NCBI GenBank assembly: GCA_016713275.1
Contig: JADJPL010000010.1
Coordinates: forward strand, 202,108-266,107
DNA from: Haliscomenobacter sp.
GTDB lineage: Bacteria; Bacteroidota; Bacteroidia; Chitinophagales; Saprospiraceae
Length of the DNA stretch: 64,000 bases
Reading direction: 5' to 3'
Below, piece after piece: positions 54,859 through 63,389 of the stretch; positions within the stretch are counted from its first letter, which is position 1, and every line of letters starts with the position of its first letter. The position numbers and the translations under genes were made by a program. The notes below the pieces were generated by a model. It was given only the letters and a program-made list of their open reading frames with translations, was not told where the DNA came from and did not search any database.

Positions 54859-55908
54859 TTACCCTCCCTTCCTGTTCTCTTTTTCGAGATTGTACCGAAT
54901 GTGTTCTACGACCAATTCGCCCATCGTAGAACAGCCCAGAAATTTTTCGCACTGGTGAAAGTCGGCTAGTTCGGCCTTAAGTTGTTCTGCTTTCAGGGGC
55001 GTTGAAATGTCGTCGGTGGCCATTACCCGGAAAAGGTGGTTTACCTGGACGCTTTCGTTCTGCATCCGCATAGCCATCAGGCTCCGCTCCTCCAACTGGT
55101 ATTGGCGAACCGTTTCCGCTTTCATATGCTGGATACCCAGGAAAATGACGGGGTTATTTTCCTTGAAATACTGGGGAAGATAAAACCGACGGGCGCCCTC
55201 ATACGATTGCTGATCGAAGTCGATGGCCCGCATCCGGTATTGGTTGCCTTCAATATCCGGAGTAATAGCGACAACGTAGTTGTAGGCCCGCATGTCGCCA
55301 AGTAAACGCACAAAACACCGTTCATTGAATTTGACGAACTCCTTGGCGATGCGGATTTGGTTAAATACAGAGCCGTTCAGGTATTTAGTCTGGAAAATAT
55401 CCCCGGGCACGCCGACGATATGTTCTTCCACAAGGGTGTTCTCATTGAAGAAGAACAGCACGCTGTTGGGAGAAAGGAGGTTTTCCAGCTCAATGCCATA
55501 TACCCGGGAGGCATCGGCCCGCTTGATGTAAAAATGGTCGTAGTTATCGTTGAGTTTGTTGATAATCCGTATCCGGAAAGGTTTGGAGTTTCCAAAGGTG
55601 CAATGGTCGATCCGGGCAATGGTCAGGTGTTCGAAGACGTCGGTTTCGCCCTGGGTTTTCAGCAGGGCATAAATATACTTCAACGCCTCGTAGATCTCCG
55701 TTTGCTCGTGTTCAGGGAAGTAGACTGTTTCCCATAGGGTGTCATTCCCTTCCTGGTCAAGCAGTGGGATGGACGTTTGATGGCGCAATAAGTCCTCGTA
55801 GTGAATAGGAAGAGGAACCGCATGACCATAATCCGCCAGATATTGCTTTAAGGGTTCGCGTACAGGGTAAGTGAACTTTTTATGCGTAGGAACATTGCCT
55901 GGTTGCAT
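54859..55908 (-). CDS. Uncharacterised conserved protein, possibly kinase-like
   Basis: I cannot assign this 349-residue cytosolic protein to a named family. Two features stand out: a region DHFYIKRADASRVYGIELENLL that could hold an ATP-binding Lys and Glu, and a later CFVRLLGDMRAYNYVVAITPD...YRMRAIDFDQQSYEG, which resembles the catalytic loop and DFD/DFG-like metal motif of atypical kinases (HipA/phosphotransferase type). This resemblance is weak and is my inference. The rest is helical (PLKAEQLKAELADFHQCEKF). It lies 14 bp downstream of acs on the same strand, so it may be co-transcribed with it. Confidence 0.6.
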   Translation of the reverse strand: MQPGNVPTHKKFTYPVREPLKQYLADYGHAVPLPIHYEDLLRHQTSIPLLDQEGNDTLWETVYFPEHEQTEIYEALKYIYALLKTQGETDVFEHLTIARIDHCTFGNSKPFRIRIINKLNDNYDHFYIKRADASRVYGIELENLLSPNSVLFFFNENTLVEEHIVGVPGDIFQTKYLNGSVFNQIRIAKEFVKFNERCFVRLLGDMRAYNYVVAITPDIEGNQYRMRAIDFDQQSYEGARRFYLPQYFKENNPVIFLGIQHMKAETVRQYQLEERSLMAMRMQNESVQVNHLFRVMATDDISTPLKAEQLKAELADFHQCEKFLGCSTMGELVVEHIRYNLEKENRKGG

Positions 55909-55922
55909 GGAGCGGTTTGGTT

Positions 55923-57827
55923 TTAAATGTCTTCGGCGCCGGTTTTGATTTCTTCCACCACTTCGGGGTTGAGCAAGGTGGAAACATCCCCAAGTTCGGA
56001 GGTTTCTCCTGCTGCGATTTTTCGAAGGATTCGGCGCATAATCTTGCCGGAACGGGTTTTGGGCAGCCCGGAAACGATTTGAATTTTATCCGGTTTGGCG
56101 ATGGGGCCGATTTCCTTTGCAACCACTTCCAGGAGTTGATGCCGGAAAGCGTCTTCATCCTCCACGACGTCGGCGGTGATGACATAGGCATAGATTCCTT
56201 GTCCTTTGATGTCGTGCGGGTAGCCGACAACGGCCGATTCAACCACTTCGGGATGCTGATTAATAGCGTTTTCCACCTCAGCGGTTCCAAGCCGGTGCCC
56301 GGAAACGTTGATCACGTCGTCGACGCGGCCAATAATGCGGTAGTACCCGTCTTCGTCCCGGCGGGCGCCGTCTCCGGTAAAGTATTTGTCGGGGAAGGGC
56401 GCGAAATACGTCAGCCGGCACCGCTCGTGGTCGCCATAGGTGGTGCGCAGCATGGAAGGCCAGGGGAATTTGACGCAGAGCAAGCCCTCCACGTCGTTTC
56501 CTTCCAATTCGTTTCCATTCGCGTCAACCAGGCAAGGCTGGACGCCCGGAAGCGGAAGGGTAGCCAGACAAGGTTTCAAGGGGGTAATCCCCGCCAGAGG
56601 AGAGATCATAATCCCGCCGGTTTCGGTCTGCCACCAGGTATCCACGATAGGGCAGCGGTCTTTTCCTATGAAATGGTTGTACCATTTCCAGGCTTCTTCG
56701 TTGATGGGTTCGCCAACGCTACCCAGCACGCGCAGGGTATCGAGCTTATATTTCTCCACGTGGTGATTGCCCTGGGCCATCAGCGCCCGAATGGCGGTAG
56801 GGGCGGTATAAAAGTGGGTGACTTTCAGCTTATCGCATACCTCCCAAAACCGTCCGGCATGCGGGTAGGTAGGCACCCCTTCAAACATAATCGTCGTGGC
56901 GCCAGACAAAAGGGGCCCATAGACAATATAGGAATGCCCGGTGATCCAGCCGATGTCGGCAGTGCACCAGTACATGTCCCCCTCGTTGTATTGAAACACG
57001 TTGCGGAAGGAATAACTGGTATAGACCATATACCCTCCGCAAGTATGGACCACCCCTTTGGGTTTGCCGGTAGAGCCGGAGGTGTACAGGATGAACAGCA
57101 TATCTTCAGCGTCCATCGGTTCAGCAGGGCAATCGGGAGCTTGATGGGGCACTTCGTCGTGCCACCATTTGTCCCTGCCTGGCGTCATGGCAGTGGGCAG
57201 GTCGGCGCACTGATAGACGAGCACCATTTCCACGCTGTCGCAGCCCATACCGATCGCTTCGTCCACTACTGGCTTAACCGGAATATGCTTGGCGCCGCGG
57301 TGGTTGTAGTCGGAACACACCACAACTTTACACTGGGCATCTTTGATCCGGTCGGCCAGTGAGTGCGCAGAAAACCCGGCAAAAACCACGGAATGAACCG
57401 CCCCGATGCGGGCGCAGGCCAAAATGCCGATCGCCAGTTCAGGTACCATGGGCATATAAAAACATACGCGGTCGCCTTTTTGAACCCCATTGGCTTTTAG
57501 CGCGTTGGCGGCTTTGCAGACTTCTTCGTGGAGCTGCCGGTAGGTCAGCACGCGGTTCGGGGCTTCCGTGTCGTTGGCTTCCCAGATAATCGCTGCCTGC
57601 TCGCCTCTGGTTTCCAGATGCCGGTCCAGACAGTTCTCTGTGATGTTGAGCTTACCGCCGATAAACCATTGCACATGGGGCCCTTTAAAATCCCATTCCA
57701 GGACTTTTTCCCAGGGTTTTTGCCAGTAAAACGAGCGGGCTTCCTCTTCCCAGAACTGCTCGGGATGCTCCACGCTTTGTTGATACATTTCCAGGTATTG
57801 CTCAAAGGTTCGGATGGTGGTAGACAT
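55923..57827 (-). CDS. acs: Acetate--CoA ligase (acetyl-CoA synthetase)
   Basis: Acs activates acetate with ATP and CoA to acetyl-CoA. The 634-residue protein has the AMP-binding P-loop LYTSGSTGKPKGVVHT, WCTADIGWITGHSYIVYGPL, the DTWWQTETGGIM motif, YFTGDGARRDEDGYYRIIGRVDDVINVSGHRLGTAEVE, and the catalytic lysine in TRSGKIMRRILR, the site regulated by acetylation in other bacteria. The N-terminal RSFYWQKPWEKVLEWDF also fits. The length and motifs are canonical. Confidence 0.95.
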   Translation of the reverse strand: MSTTIRTFEQYLEMYQQSVEHPEQFWEEEARSFYWQKPWEKVLEWDFKGPHVQWFIGGKLNITENCLDRHLETRGEQAAIIWEANDTEAPNRVLTYRQLHEEVCKAANALKANGVQKGDRVCFYMPMVPELAIGILACARIGAVHSVVFAGFSAHSLADRIKDAQCKVVVCSDYNHRGAKHIPVKPVVDEAIGMGCDSVEMVLVYQCADLPTAMTPGRDKWWHDEVPHQAPDCPAEPMDAEDMLFILYTSGSTGKPKGVVHTCGGYMVYTSYSFRNVFQYNEGDMYWCTADIGWITGHSYIVYGPLLSGATTIMFEGVPTYPHAGRFWEVCDKLKVTHFYTAPTAIRALMAQGNHHVEKYKLDTLRVLGSVGEPINEEAWKWYNHFIGKDRCPIVDTWWQTETGGIMISPLAGITPLKPCLATLPLPGVQPCLVDANGNELEGNDVEGLLCVKFPWPSMLRTTYGDHERCRLTYFAPFPDKYFTGDGARRDEDGYYRIIGRVDDVINVSGHRLGTAEVENAINQHPEVVESAVVGYPHDIKGQGIYAYVITADVVEDEDAFRHQLLEVVAKEIGPIAKPDKIQIVSGLPKTRSGKIMRRILRKIAAGETSELGDVSTLLNPEVVEEIKTGAEDI

Positions 57828-57942
57828 AAAATAGGTGTTTAAAATACTAAAAGTGCGCTGTTGAGATTATGCCCTGAAATATAGGGTATCCTGAATAAAG
57901 ATCGAATTTTTTCAGCGGATTCCCGCTTTTCTAATAATTCTA

Positions 57943-57950
57943 TACCTTTG
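57943..57950 (+). promoter_or_regulatory. Bacteroidota -7 element upstream of ctlX
   Basis: TACCTTTG matches TAnnTTTG and lies 20 bp before the ATG at 57971; TTCTA precedes it. The -33 box may lie in the T-rich stretch at 57907-57912 but is too far to be convincing. Confidence 0.45.
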
Positions 57951-57970
57951 CGCCACTAAAAATAAATGGC

Positions 57971-58909
57971 ATGGTGGAACAGAACATACAACAAACAACC
58001 GATACGATCCTGATGGTCCGGCCGGCGCGATTTGGCTTCAACGATGAAACGGCAGGGAACAATGCGTTTCAAGTCAACGACCAATCTCTTTCGCTGGAAG
58101 CAATTCAGGAGCGGGCGAAAAGCGAATTCGATGCGTTGGTGGGCAAACTCCGGGAAGCCGGCGTGCACGTTATCGTCGTCGAGGACCTCAGCGATCCGTT
58201 TACTCCGGATGCGGTGTTCCCGAACAATTGGGTGACGTTCCACGAAGACGGCGCTGTGATCACCTATCCGATGTATGCGCCCAAACGGAGGCTGGAGCGC
58301 CGGGAAGATGTCTTGGAGGCTCTTAGCCAGGAGTTTTATATCGACGACCGGCTTAAACTAGAGTGGCACGAGGGGCAAAACCGCTTTCTGGAAGGAACCG
58401 GCAGTATGATCCTCGACCGCCCCAACCAATTGGTCTATGCCTGCCTGAGCGAACGCACCCATGAAGATTTGCTGGAGGAGTTCTGCACCTTCACCGGGTA
58501 TGAAAAAGTCGTTTTTCATGCGACGGATGCAAAAGGCCAGCTGATTTACCACACCAACGTCATGATGGCGCTGGGAGAAACCTTTGCCATTATCGCCCTG
58601 GACACGATTGCAGACCCCAAAGAGAAGGCAAAGGTATTGGCGCATCTGCACCATACCAATAAGGAAGTCATTGAAATCTCCCTGGAGCAAATGGCCGCAT
58701 TCGCCGGTAACATGCTGCAAGTGCGCAATCAAGCCGGGCAAACGTTCTTGGTCATGTCGGAACAGGCCTACCGCTCCCTGACAGCAGACCAGGTTGCCCA
58801 CATGGAGGCGCATACCGCCATTCTGTACAGCCCGATCCCGACCATTGAGACGTATGGCGGCGGCAGCGCGCGGTGCATGATGGCGGAGGTGTTTTTGCCG
58901 AGGAAGTAA
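57971..58909 (+). CDS. ctlX: CtlX-like citrulline/arginine-deiminase-fold hydrolase
   Basis: The 312-residue protein belongs to the amidinotransferase/arginine deiminase superfamily, close to the CtlX (citrulline utilisation hydrolase) group. The N-terminus ILMVRPARFGFNDETAGNN, the acidic pair in DAVFPNNWVTFHEDG, and the late EGTGSMILDR and YGGGSARCMMAEVF (catalytic Cys) are typical. CtlX in Francisella acts on citrulline; here the substrate could be citrulline or a related ureido/guanidino compound. No other citrulline genes are beside it. Confidence 0.82.
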   Translation: MVEQNIQQTTDTILMVRPARFGFNDETAGNNAFQVNDQSLSLEAIQERAKSEFDALVGKLREAGVHVIVVEDLSDPFTPDAVFPNNWVTFHEDGAVITYPMYAPKRRLERREDVLEALSQEFYIDDRLKLEWHEGQNRFLEGTGSMILDRPNQLVYACLSERTHEDLLEEFCTFTGYEKVVFHATDAKGQLIYHTNVMMALGETFAIIALDTIADPKEKAKVLAHLHHTNKEVIEISLEQMAAFAGNMLQVRNQAGQTFLVMSEQAYRSLTADQVAHMEAHTAILYSPIPTIETYGGGSARCMMAEVFLPRK

Positions 58910-58917
58910 AGCCAGCG

Positions 58918-59790
58918 TTAATTGGCCCCATTTAAGGCTTTTCGCACTTCTACCGGTTTGTCGGTAGCCAGAATATCTATCCCATTTTTTACCCATTCGC
59001 GGTACATGTGCGGGCCTTTGGCTTCTGCCTGTTTGTCGAGGTTGCCGAGGGTACCCAGGATGACCGGAATTTTTTGTTCGTGCAAGGAATGGTAGTGCCC
59101 GGCAGGGGACTCCACCGTACCGGTGAAGGCTACCATGCGATTGAAAGGAATTTCGGATTCCCTGTACCACGACCATTCCTCTGCGTTGCGGATACTCACC
59201 GAAAGCATGAGCCGTGGGTTGAGCTGGTGCACGAGGAGGGCGTCTTTCACATTATAGGTAATCACGACCACATAGTCTTCCATACCCGTTTTTTCGACCA
59301 TTTCCACCACCTTTTCGAAAGGCACTCCGCGTTTTACATCAAGCGAGAGGATGGCTTTCCCTTTCGCCCATTTCAGCACCTCTTTAAGGCTTGGAATTTT
59401 TTCGGTGGTTCTTTTTCCAAAATCGTCTTCGAGCCGGCAGGCTTTGAGCTGTTTGGAGGTCCAGTCCTGGATGGGGCCAGAGCAGGTGGTCGTCCGGTCC
59501 AGGGAATTGTCGTGCAGGATGTACAGGGCGCTGTCTTTGGTAAGGCTAATATCGCATTCCAGCATAGCCGGCGTATGCTGCAGGGTGTACCAAAAACAGC
59601 CAGGGAGTTTTCCGGGAGTCCTGGATAGAAGCGCCCACCGCGATGGGCGCTGATTAACGGCATGATGGCGCTGCCGGGTTTGAGTAAAAAAGGGTAGTTG
59701 ATTTTTTGCGATTTTTGTATGGTACGGCGCGTTTTGAGCGGCTAAAAAGCTGGGAAGGAGGAGAATAAGTAAGGCTGTCTGGAGTCGCAT
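58918..59790 (-). CDS. Glycerophosphodiester phosphodiesterase (two frameshifts)
   Basis: GDPD enzymes hydrolyse glycerophosphodiesters to glycerol-3-phosphate and an alcohol. The signal peptide (MRLQTALLILLLPSFLAAQ) makes it secreted. The catalytic core is ISAHRGG...LPENSLAVF, LECDISLTKD and ILHDNSLDRTTTCSG (His, Glu, Asp and second His), then SLDVKRG and a final GIDILATDKP. The catalytic HRGG stretch lies in another frame between two errors: an A6 run at plus 59686-59691 is one base too long, and an A5 run at 59592-59596 is one base short. Repaired, it reads PGSAIMPLISAHRGGRFYPG and is about 290 residues. Confidence 0.87.
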   Translation of the reverse strand: MRLQTALLILLLPSFLAAQNAPYHTKIAKNQLPFFTQTRQRHHAVNQRPSRWALLSRTPGKLPGCFWYTLQHTPAMLECDISLTKDSALYILHDNSLDRTTTCSGPIQDWTSKQLKACRLEDDFGKRTTEKIPSLKEVLKWAKGKAILSLDVKRGVPFEKVVEMVEKTGMEDYVVVITYNVKDALLVHQLNPRLMLSVSIRNAEEWSWYRESEIPFNRMVAFTGTVESPAGHYHSLHEQKIPVILGTLGNLDKQAEAKGPHMYREWVKNGIDILATDKPVEVRKALNGAN

Positions 59791-59820
59791 CGAAAAGAAC
59801 GGTTTGATTTTAAAAAAGGA

Positions 59821-59852
59821 AAGCCCTTTCCAGCATATGCTGGAAAGGGCTT
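59821..59852 (-). terminator. Perfect palindromic terminator after the TonB-dependent receptor
   Basis: AAGCCCTTTCCAGCAT at 59821-59836 is followed at once by its exact reverse complement at 59837-59852, a 16-bp perfect stem. On the minus strand CCTTTTTTAAAA follows, which fits a strong rho-independent terminator 21 bp after the receptor stop codon. Confidence 0.75.
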
Positions 59853-59873
59853 TGAATATTCGAAAGAAACGAA

Positions 59874-62800
59874 TTAGTTGAAGATGTAGCGAACGCCAAT
59901 CTGCGCTTGCCATACTTGGCCAAGGCTGGCATTGTACTGGAAGGTGCTGTCGAGCAACTTCGGCTTGCCATCGGAACCGGTGACCGTTTGCATGCGATAT
60001 TGAGGAACCCCGTCGGCGCCAACGCTTACGAAAGAAAGCGGACGAGCTTGGATGACGCTCTGAGTAACGCCCCAGTCGGAGTTCAGCAAGTTCAGGAAGT
60101 TGGAGAAGTCGGCGCGGAGTTGCAGGGTATTGCGCTTGCCTCCCGCGGTTACAAAAAAGTCCTGAACGATAGAGAAGGTCGCGTCCGTAAACCAAGGTAA
60201 AATAGCGCCGTTGCGCTCGGCATACTGTCCGCGGCGGCCGTTGAGGTACTCGTCTTGCTTGATGAAGGATTCCCAAGCTGCTTGCTGCTGATCAGGGGTA
60301 AAGGTTACCCCACCGGTAGTATTTGACAAGAAACGCGTTTGATTGCCGGCGTTGGGAACGTAAATCAGGTCGTTTCCAGCAACGCCATCGCCGTTCATGT
60401 CACCGTTAATGGTGTAGGAGTAGTAGCCGCCGCTATAGCTATCCAACGTGAAAGAAAGCTGGGTGGCGCCAAAGTTGGCGTATTCGATCTTGTAGCCAAA
60501 GATGCCCAGTAAGCGGTGCTCGAGCTGGTTGGACGAAGTAGTGAGGCTCAAGTAGTTGTTTCCGTTTACGGAAGGAGTACCCGTAAAAGAGCCTGCTGCA
60601 ATCGAACCAGCAGACATCAGGTCTTGCGCTCTGCCGTAATTGTAAGCGCCGCTAATGAACAAACCGTTATTAAAGGATTTCTTCAATTGAACGGTAGCGG
60701 TATATGCGTCTCCCTCGTCAGTGTTGGAAAGGTAGATGGCGTTCACCGTGCTCGGGTTGATACGGATGGCATTGTTCAACGCAGTGCCGGAAAGCCCGGA
60801 GCCTGGATACTTCTTACGCGTGTCGGCAGAACCGGCAAAGTTGGCAGAAGCATCGCGCTGATTAACATCGTAATACACATAGCTGTTCACGTTCTTGTTG
60901 TAGATGAACTCCAATGTGGCGATGATGCCCAAAGGCAATTTCGCATCGACGGCGATGTTCGAACGCCAAACCTGGAAGAACTTGAAGTCGGGGTCGGTGA
61001 GGGCCAACTCGTAAGAAGAAGGAGCAGCAGCATTGGTGATGAATTTGCCTGGGTCGGTGGTAAACGGACGGGTAGTCGTATTTTGGATATCCTCGAAACC
61101 AGTCAGTACGCCGTTATTTCCAATCTGGTTGGAGATCCAAACAAATACAGGGCGGCCGGTGAAAAGACCCGTACCCCCGCGCAACTGAAGGCTCTTGTCT
61201 CCTTTTACGTCGAAGTTGAAACCAAAGCGTGGCGAGATCAACACTTTTGGCTCGGGAAGCTTGGAGGTGCTTACTTTGATCGATTCGCCTTGCAGGCTAT
61301 ACGTCTCGGAAGCCACTTTGGCGTTTTCAAAACCCGTTTCATCAAAGAAAGGAACATCTGCACGGATACCGAAGGTCAGGTTCAACCGGTCGGAAGCGGC
61401 AAACTCATCTTGTACATAAATGCCCGGGTAGGTAACTGCAGAAGGCTGAACCGGCTCGGCGCCTCCTGGCAGCGCCGAATAACGATATTGGAAGCGGCGA
61501 AGCGTTGTACTAGAGGTAGTCCGGTTGGGATTGTCTTTGGAAGCAGACAGGTCGGCATAGAAATCGTCCAAGCTGTTATATACAAATACGGCCTGAGAGC
61601 CGGGGAAGAAGGCGTTTTCAAAGGACAGCCGCTCCAGGTTGAACCCGGCGGTTACCGTGTGCTTCTTCAAGTACAACGAAAGGTTGTCGGCAATCTGGAA
61701 GGTTTTGTAAGAAAGCTTGTTACTTGGCGTAAAGGGCTCAAAGCCGGTCGAAATATACGTCCGGGCATTTTGTTGAATCTCAATCAGGGGGAAGAAGGCG
61801 CCGTAGGTGCCACGGTCTTCGTTGTTCGTCGTGTAGTTGACGATCAGGTTGTTAGACAGTTTGTTGCTGATGATTGAGTTCCATTCTGCCACGACCGAGT
61901 TGATGTCGTCGTTGATAATGTAGTTGGAATTCTGGTAACTCAACGAAGTGCTACCGCGGCGTCCGCCAAAACCCAGGGAAGAACTGGTGGAAATCAGCAC
62001 GTCCTGATCCGAATCGAGATAGGAGTAACGAAGGCTGATTTTATTGTTCTTGTTGAGGTTGAAATCCAACCTGGCAAGGAGCTTGGTGCCTTTGGTTGCC
62101 AGGTCATAGCCTTCATAAGGGCCGGTCTCGTAGCCATAGTTATCCTTAAGAAACTTAGACACGGCATCCAGGTCGGTAGCGCTAACCGAAGTAATATTTC
62201 CCCCAGAAGCGGTACCGCGGTTGGCCAGCAGATTGAACGGCTCGGAACGGTTTTCAATTTCACCGGAAACAAAGAAGAACAGCTTGTTCTTAATGATTGG
62301 ACCGCCTAAACGGAAACCGGTGTTGGAGTAATCAAAGTTGGTGGTAGTAACCGTTCTGCCGCGGGCTTCGTCGCCAACCAGGTTTTCGTTGCGCAGGAAG
62401 TAAAAGGCAGAACCGCTGAATTCGTTCGTACCGGAACGCGTTACGGCGTTGATACCCGCGCCGACAAAGCCAGACTGACGCACATCGTAAGGCGCCAGGT
62501 TCACTTGAAGTTCTTCGATGGCGTCCAAGCTGATCGGGGAAACGCCCGTACGACCGCCAGGTTCGCCCGCAAGGCCAAAGCTGTTGTTCATAATCGAACC
62601 GTCGATCGTGATGTTGTTCAACCGGTTGTCTTGCCCGCCGAAAGAAGTACCAAAGCCCGTTCCATTGGCTTGGGGAATCAATTTGGCAAAGCCCAATACG
62701 TTCCGACTAAAGGTTGGCAAAGCATTAAGCTGGGTAGAATTCAAGTTCGTCGCCGCACCGGTGCGGTCGCCGGAGAAGACGTCGTTGCGGTCGGAGGTAA

Positions 62801-63170
62801 CCACGATGCCTTCCAGGGTGATGGCTTGCTCTGCAAGCTTGTAATTCAGGGTAGCAGCGGTACCCAGGCTCAGGAAGATATTTTCCTGAGATAGTTCTTC
62901 ATACCCCGTGTAGGAAATCGAAATCTTGTAAGGACCGCCAACCCGCATACCGGGAATGCGGTAGGATCCATCCAAATCGGTAGCAATACCGTAAACCGTA
63001 CCGGAAGGCACGTGCGTTGCGACGACGTTGGCGCCGATCAATGGCTCTCCACTAGGATCGGTTACCCGGCCTACAATGGAAGAGGTGGTAACGCCCTGCG
63101 CAAATACAAATGCTGGGGCCAGCAAAAGAAACAGCGCAAATAAGGCGTTGAAGAGTCTAGACCTATTCAT
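59874..63170 (-). CDS. Oar-like TonB-dependent receptor
   Basis: The 1098-residue outer-membrane protein has a signal peptide (FNALFALFLLLAPAFVFAQ) and an N-terminal carboxypeptidase-regulatory-like domain (IVGRVTDPSGEPLIGANVVATHVPSG...LDGSYRIPGMRVGG...ISYTGYEEL, residues ~30-110). A plug domain follows (LEGIVVTSDRND, FGGQDNRLNNITIDGSIMNN, LDAIEELQVNLAPYDVRQSGFVGAGINAVTRSGTNEFSGSAFYFLRN), then a long beta-barrel ending VWQAQIGVRYIFN with the usual terminal Phe context. The VGAGINAVTRSGTNEFSGSAF stretch is typical of the Oar family of Myxococcus and Bacteroidota. No SusD partner is adjacent, so the substrate may be protein or peptide rather than glycan; this is inference. Confidence 0.93.
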   Translation of the reverse strand: MNRSRLFNALFALFLLLAPAFVFAQGVTTSSIVGRVTDPSGEPLIGANVVATHVPSGTVYGIATDLDGSYRIPGMRVGGPYKISISYTGYEELSQENIFLSLGTAATLNYKLAEQAITLEGIVVTSDRNDVFSGDRTGAATNLNSTQLNALPTFSRNVLGFAKLIPQANGTGFGTSFGGQDNRLNNITIDGSIMNNSFGLAGEPGGRTGVSPISLDAIEELQVNLAPYDVRQSGFVGAGINAVTRSGTNEFSGSAFYFLRNENLVGDEARGRTVTTTNFDYSNTGFRLGGPIIKNKLFFFVSGEIENRSEPFNLLANRGTASGGNITSVSATDLDAVSKFLKDNYGYETGPYEGYDLATKGTKLLARLDFNLNKNNKISLRYSYLDSDQDVLISTSSSLGFGGRRGSTSLSYQNSNYIINDDINSVVAEWNSIISNKLSNNLIVNYTTNNEDRGTYGAFFPLIEIQQNARTYISTGFEPFTPSNKLSYKTFQIADNLSLYLKKHTVTAGFNLERLSFENAFFPGSQAVFVYNSLDDFYADLSASKDNPNRTTSSTTLRRFQYRYSALPGGAEPVQPSAVTYPGIYVQDEFAASDRLNLTFGIRADVPFFDETGFENAKVASETYSLQGESIKVSTSKLPEPKVLISPRFGFNFDVKGDKSLQLRGGTGLFTGRPVFVWISNQIGNNGVLTGFEDIQNTTTRPFTTDPGKFITNAAAPSSYELALTDPDFKFFQVWRSNIAVDAKLPLGIIATLEFIYNKNVNSYVYYDVNQRDASANFAGSADTRKKYPGSGLSGTALNNAIRINPSTVNAIYLSNTDEGDAYTATVQLKKSFNNGLFISGAYNYGRAQDLMSAGSIAAGSFTGTPSVNGNNYLSLTTSSNQLEHRLLGIFGYKIEYANFGATQLSFTLDSYSGGYYSYTINGDMNGDGVAGNDLIYVPNAGNQTRFLSNTTGGVTFTPDQQQAAWESFIKQDEYLNGRRGQYAERNGAILPWFTDATFSIVQDFFVTAGGKRNTLQLRADFSNFLNLLNSDWGVTQSVIQARPLSFVSVGADGVPQYRMQTVTGSDGKPKLLDSTFQYNASLGQVWQAQIGVRYIFN

Positions 63171-63219
63171 AAAACTAGCGTGTTTGGTTAAAAAAATGAA
63201 AAGTGAACTTAACCTGCGG

Positions 63220-63227
63220 CAAAATTA
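63220..63227 (-). promoter_or_regulatory. -7 element upstream of the TonB-dependent receptor
   Basis: On the minus strand TAATTTTG matches TAnnTTTG, 50 bp upstream of the receptor start codon at 63170. A matching -33 box is not clear. Confidence 0.4.
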
Positions 63228-63389
63228 ATCTTTCCATGTAAAGCCCCTATTAAGTTATCGTTAGGTTTGTCCTTGAAAACGAAGCTTTTACTCGTCGTTT
63301 TTTCTAAGCCTTTCTGCGTTTTTTTGTGGATAAAGAATTTTATTTTTTAAAGAAGGGATTTTGTAAATTGATTTTTCTCTGACAAGCTG

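Noticed and set aside
60516..61877. 453-codon plus-strand ORF
   Set aside because: Antisense to the TonB-dependent receptor; the composition is that of a shadow frame.
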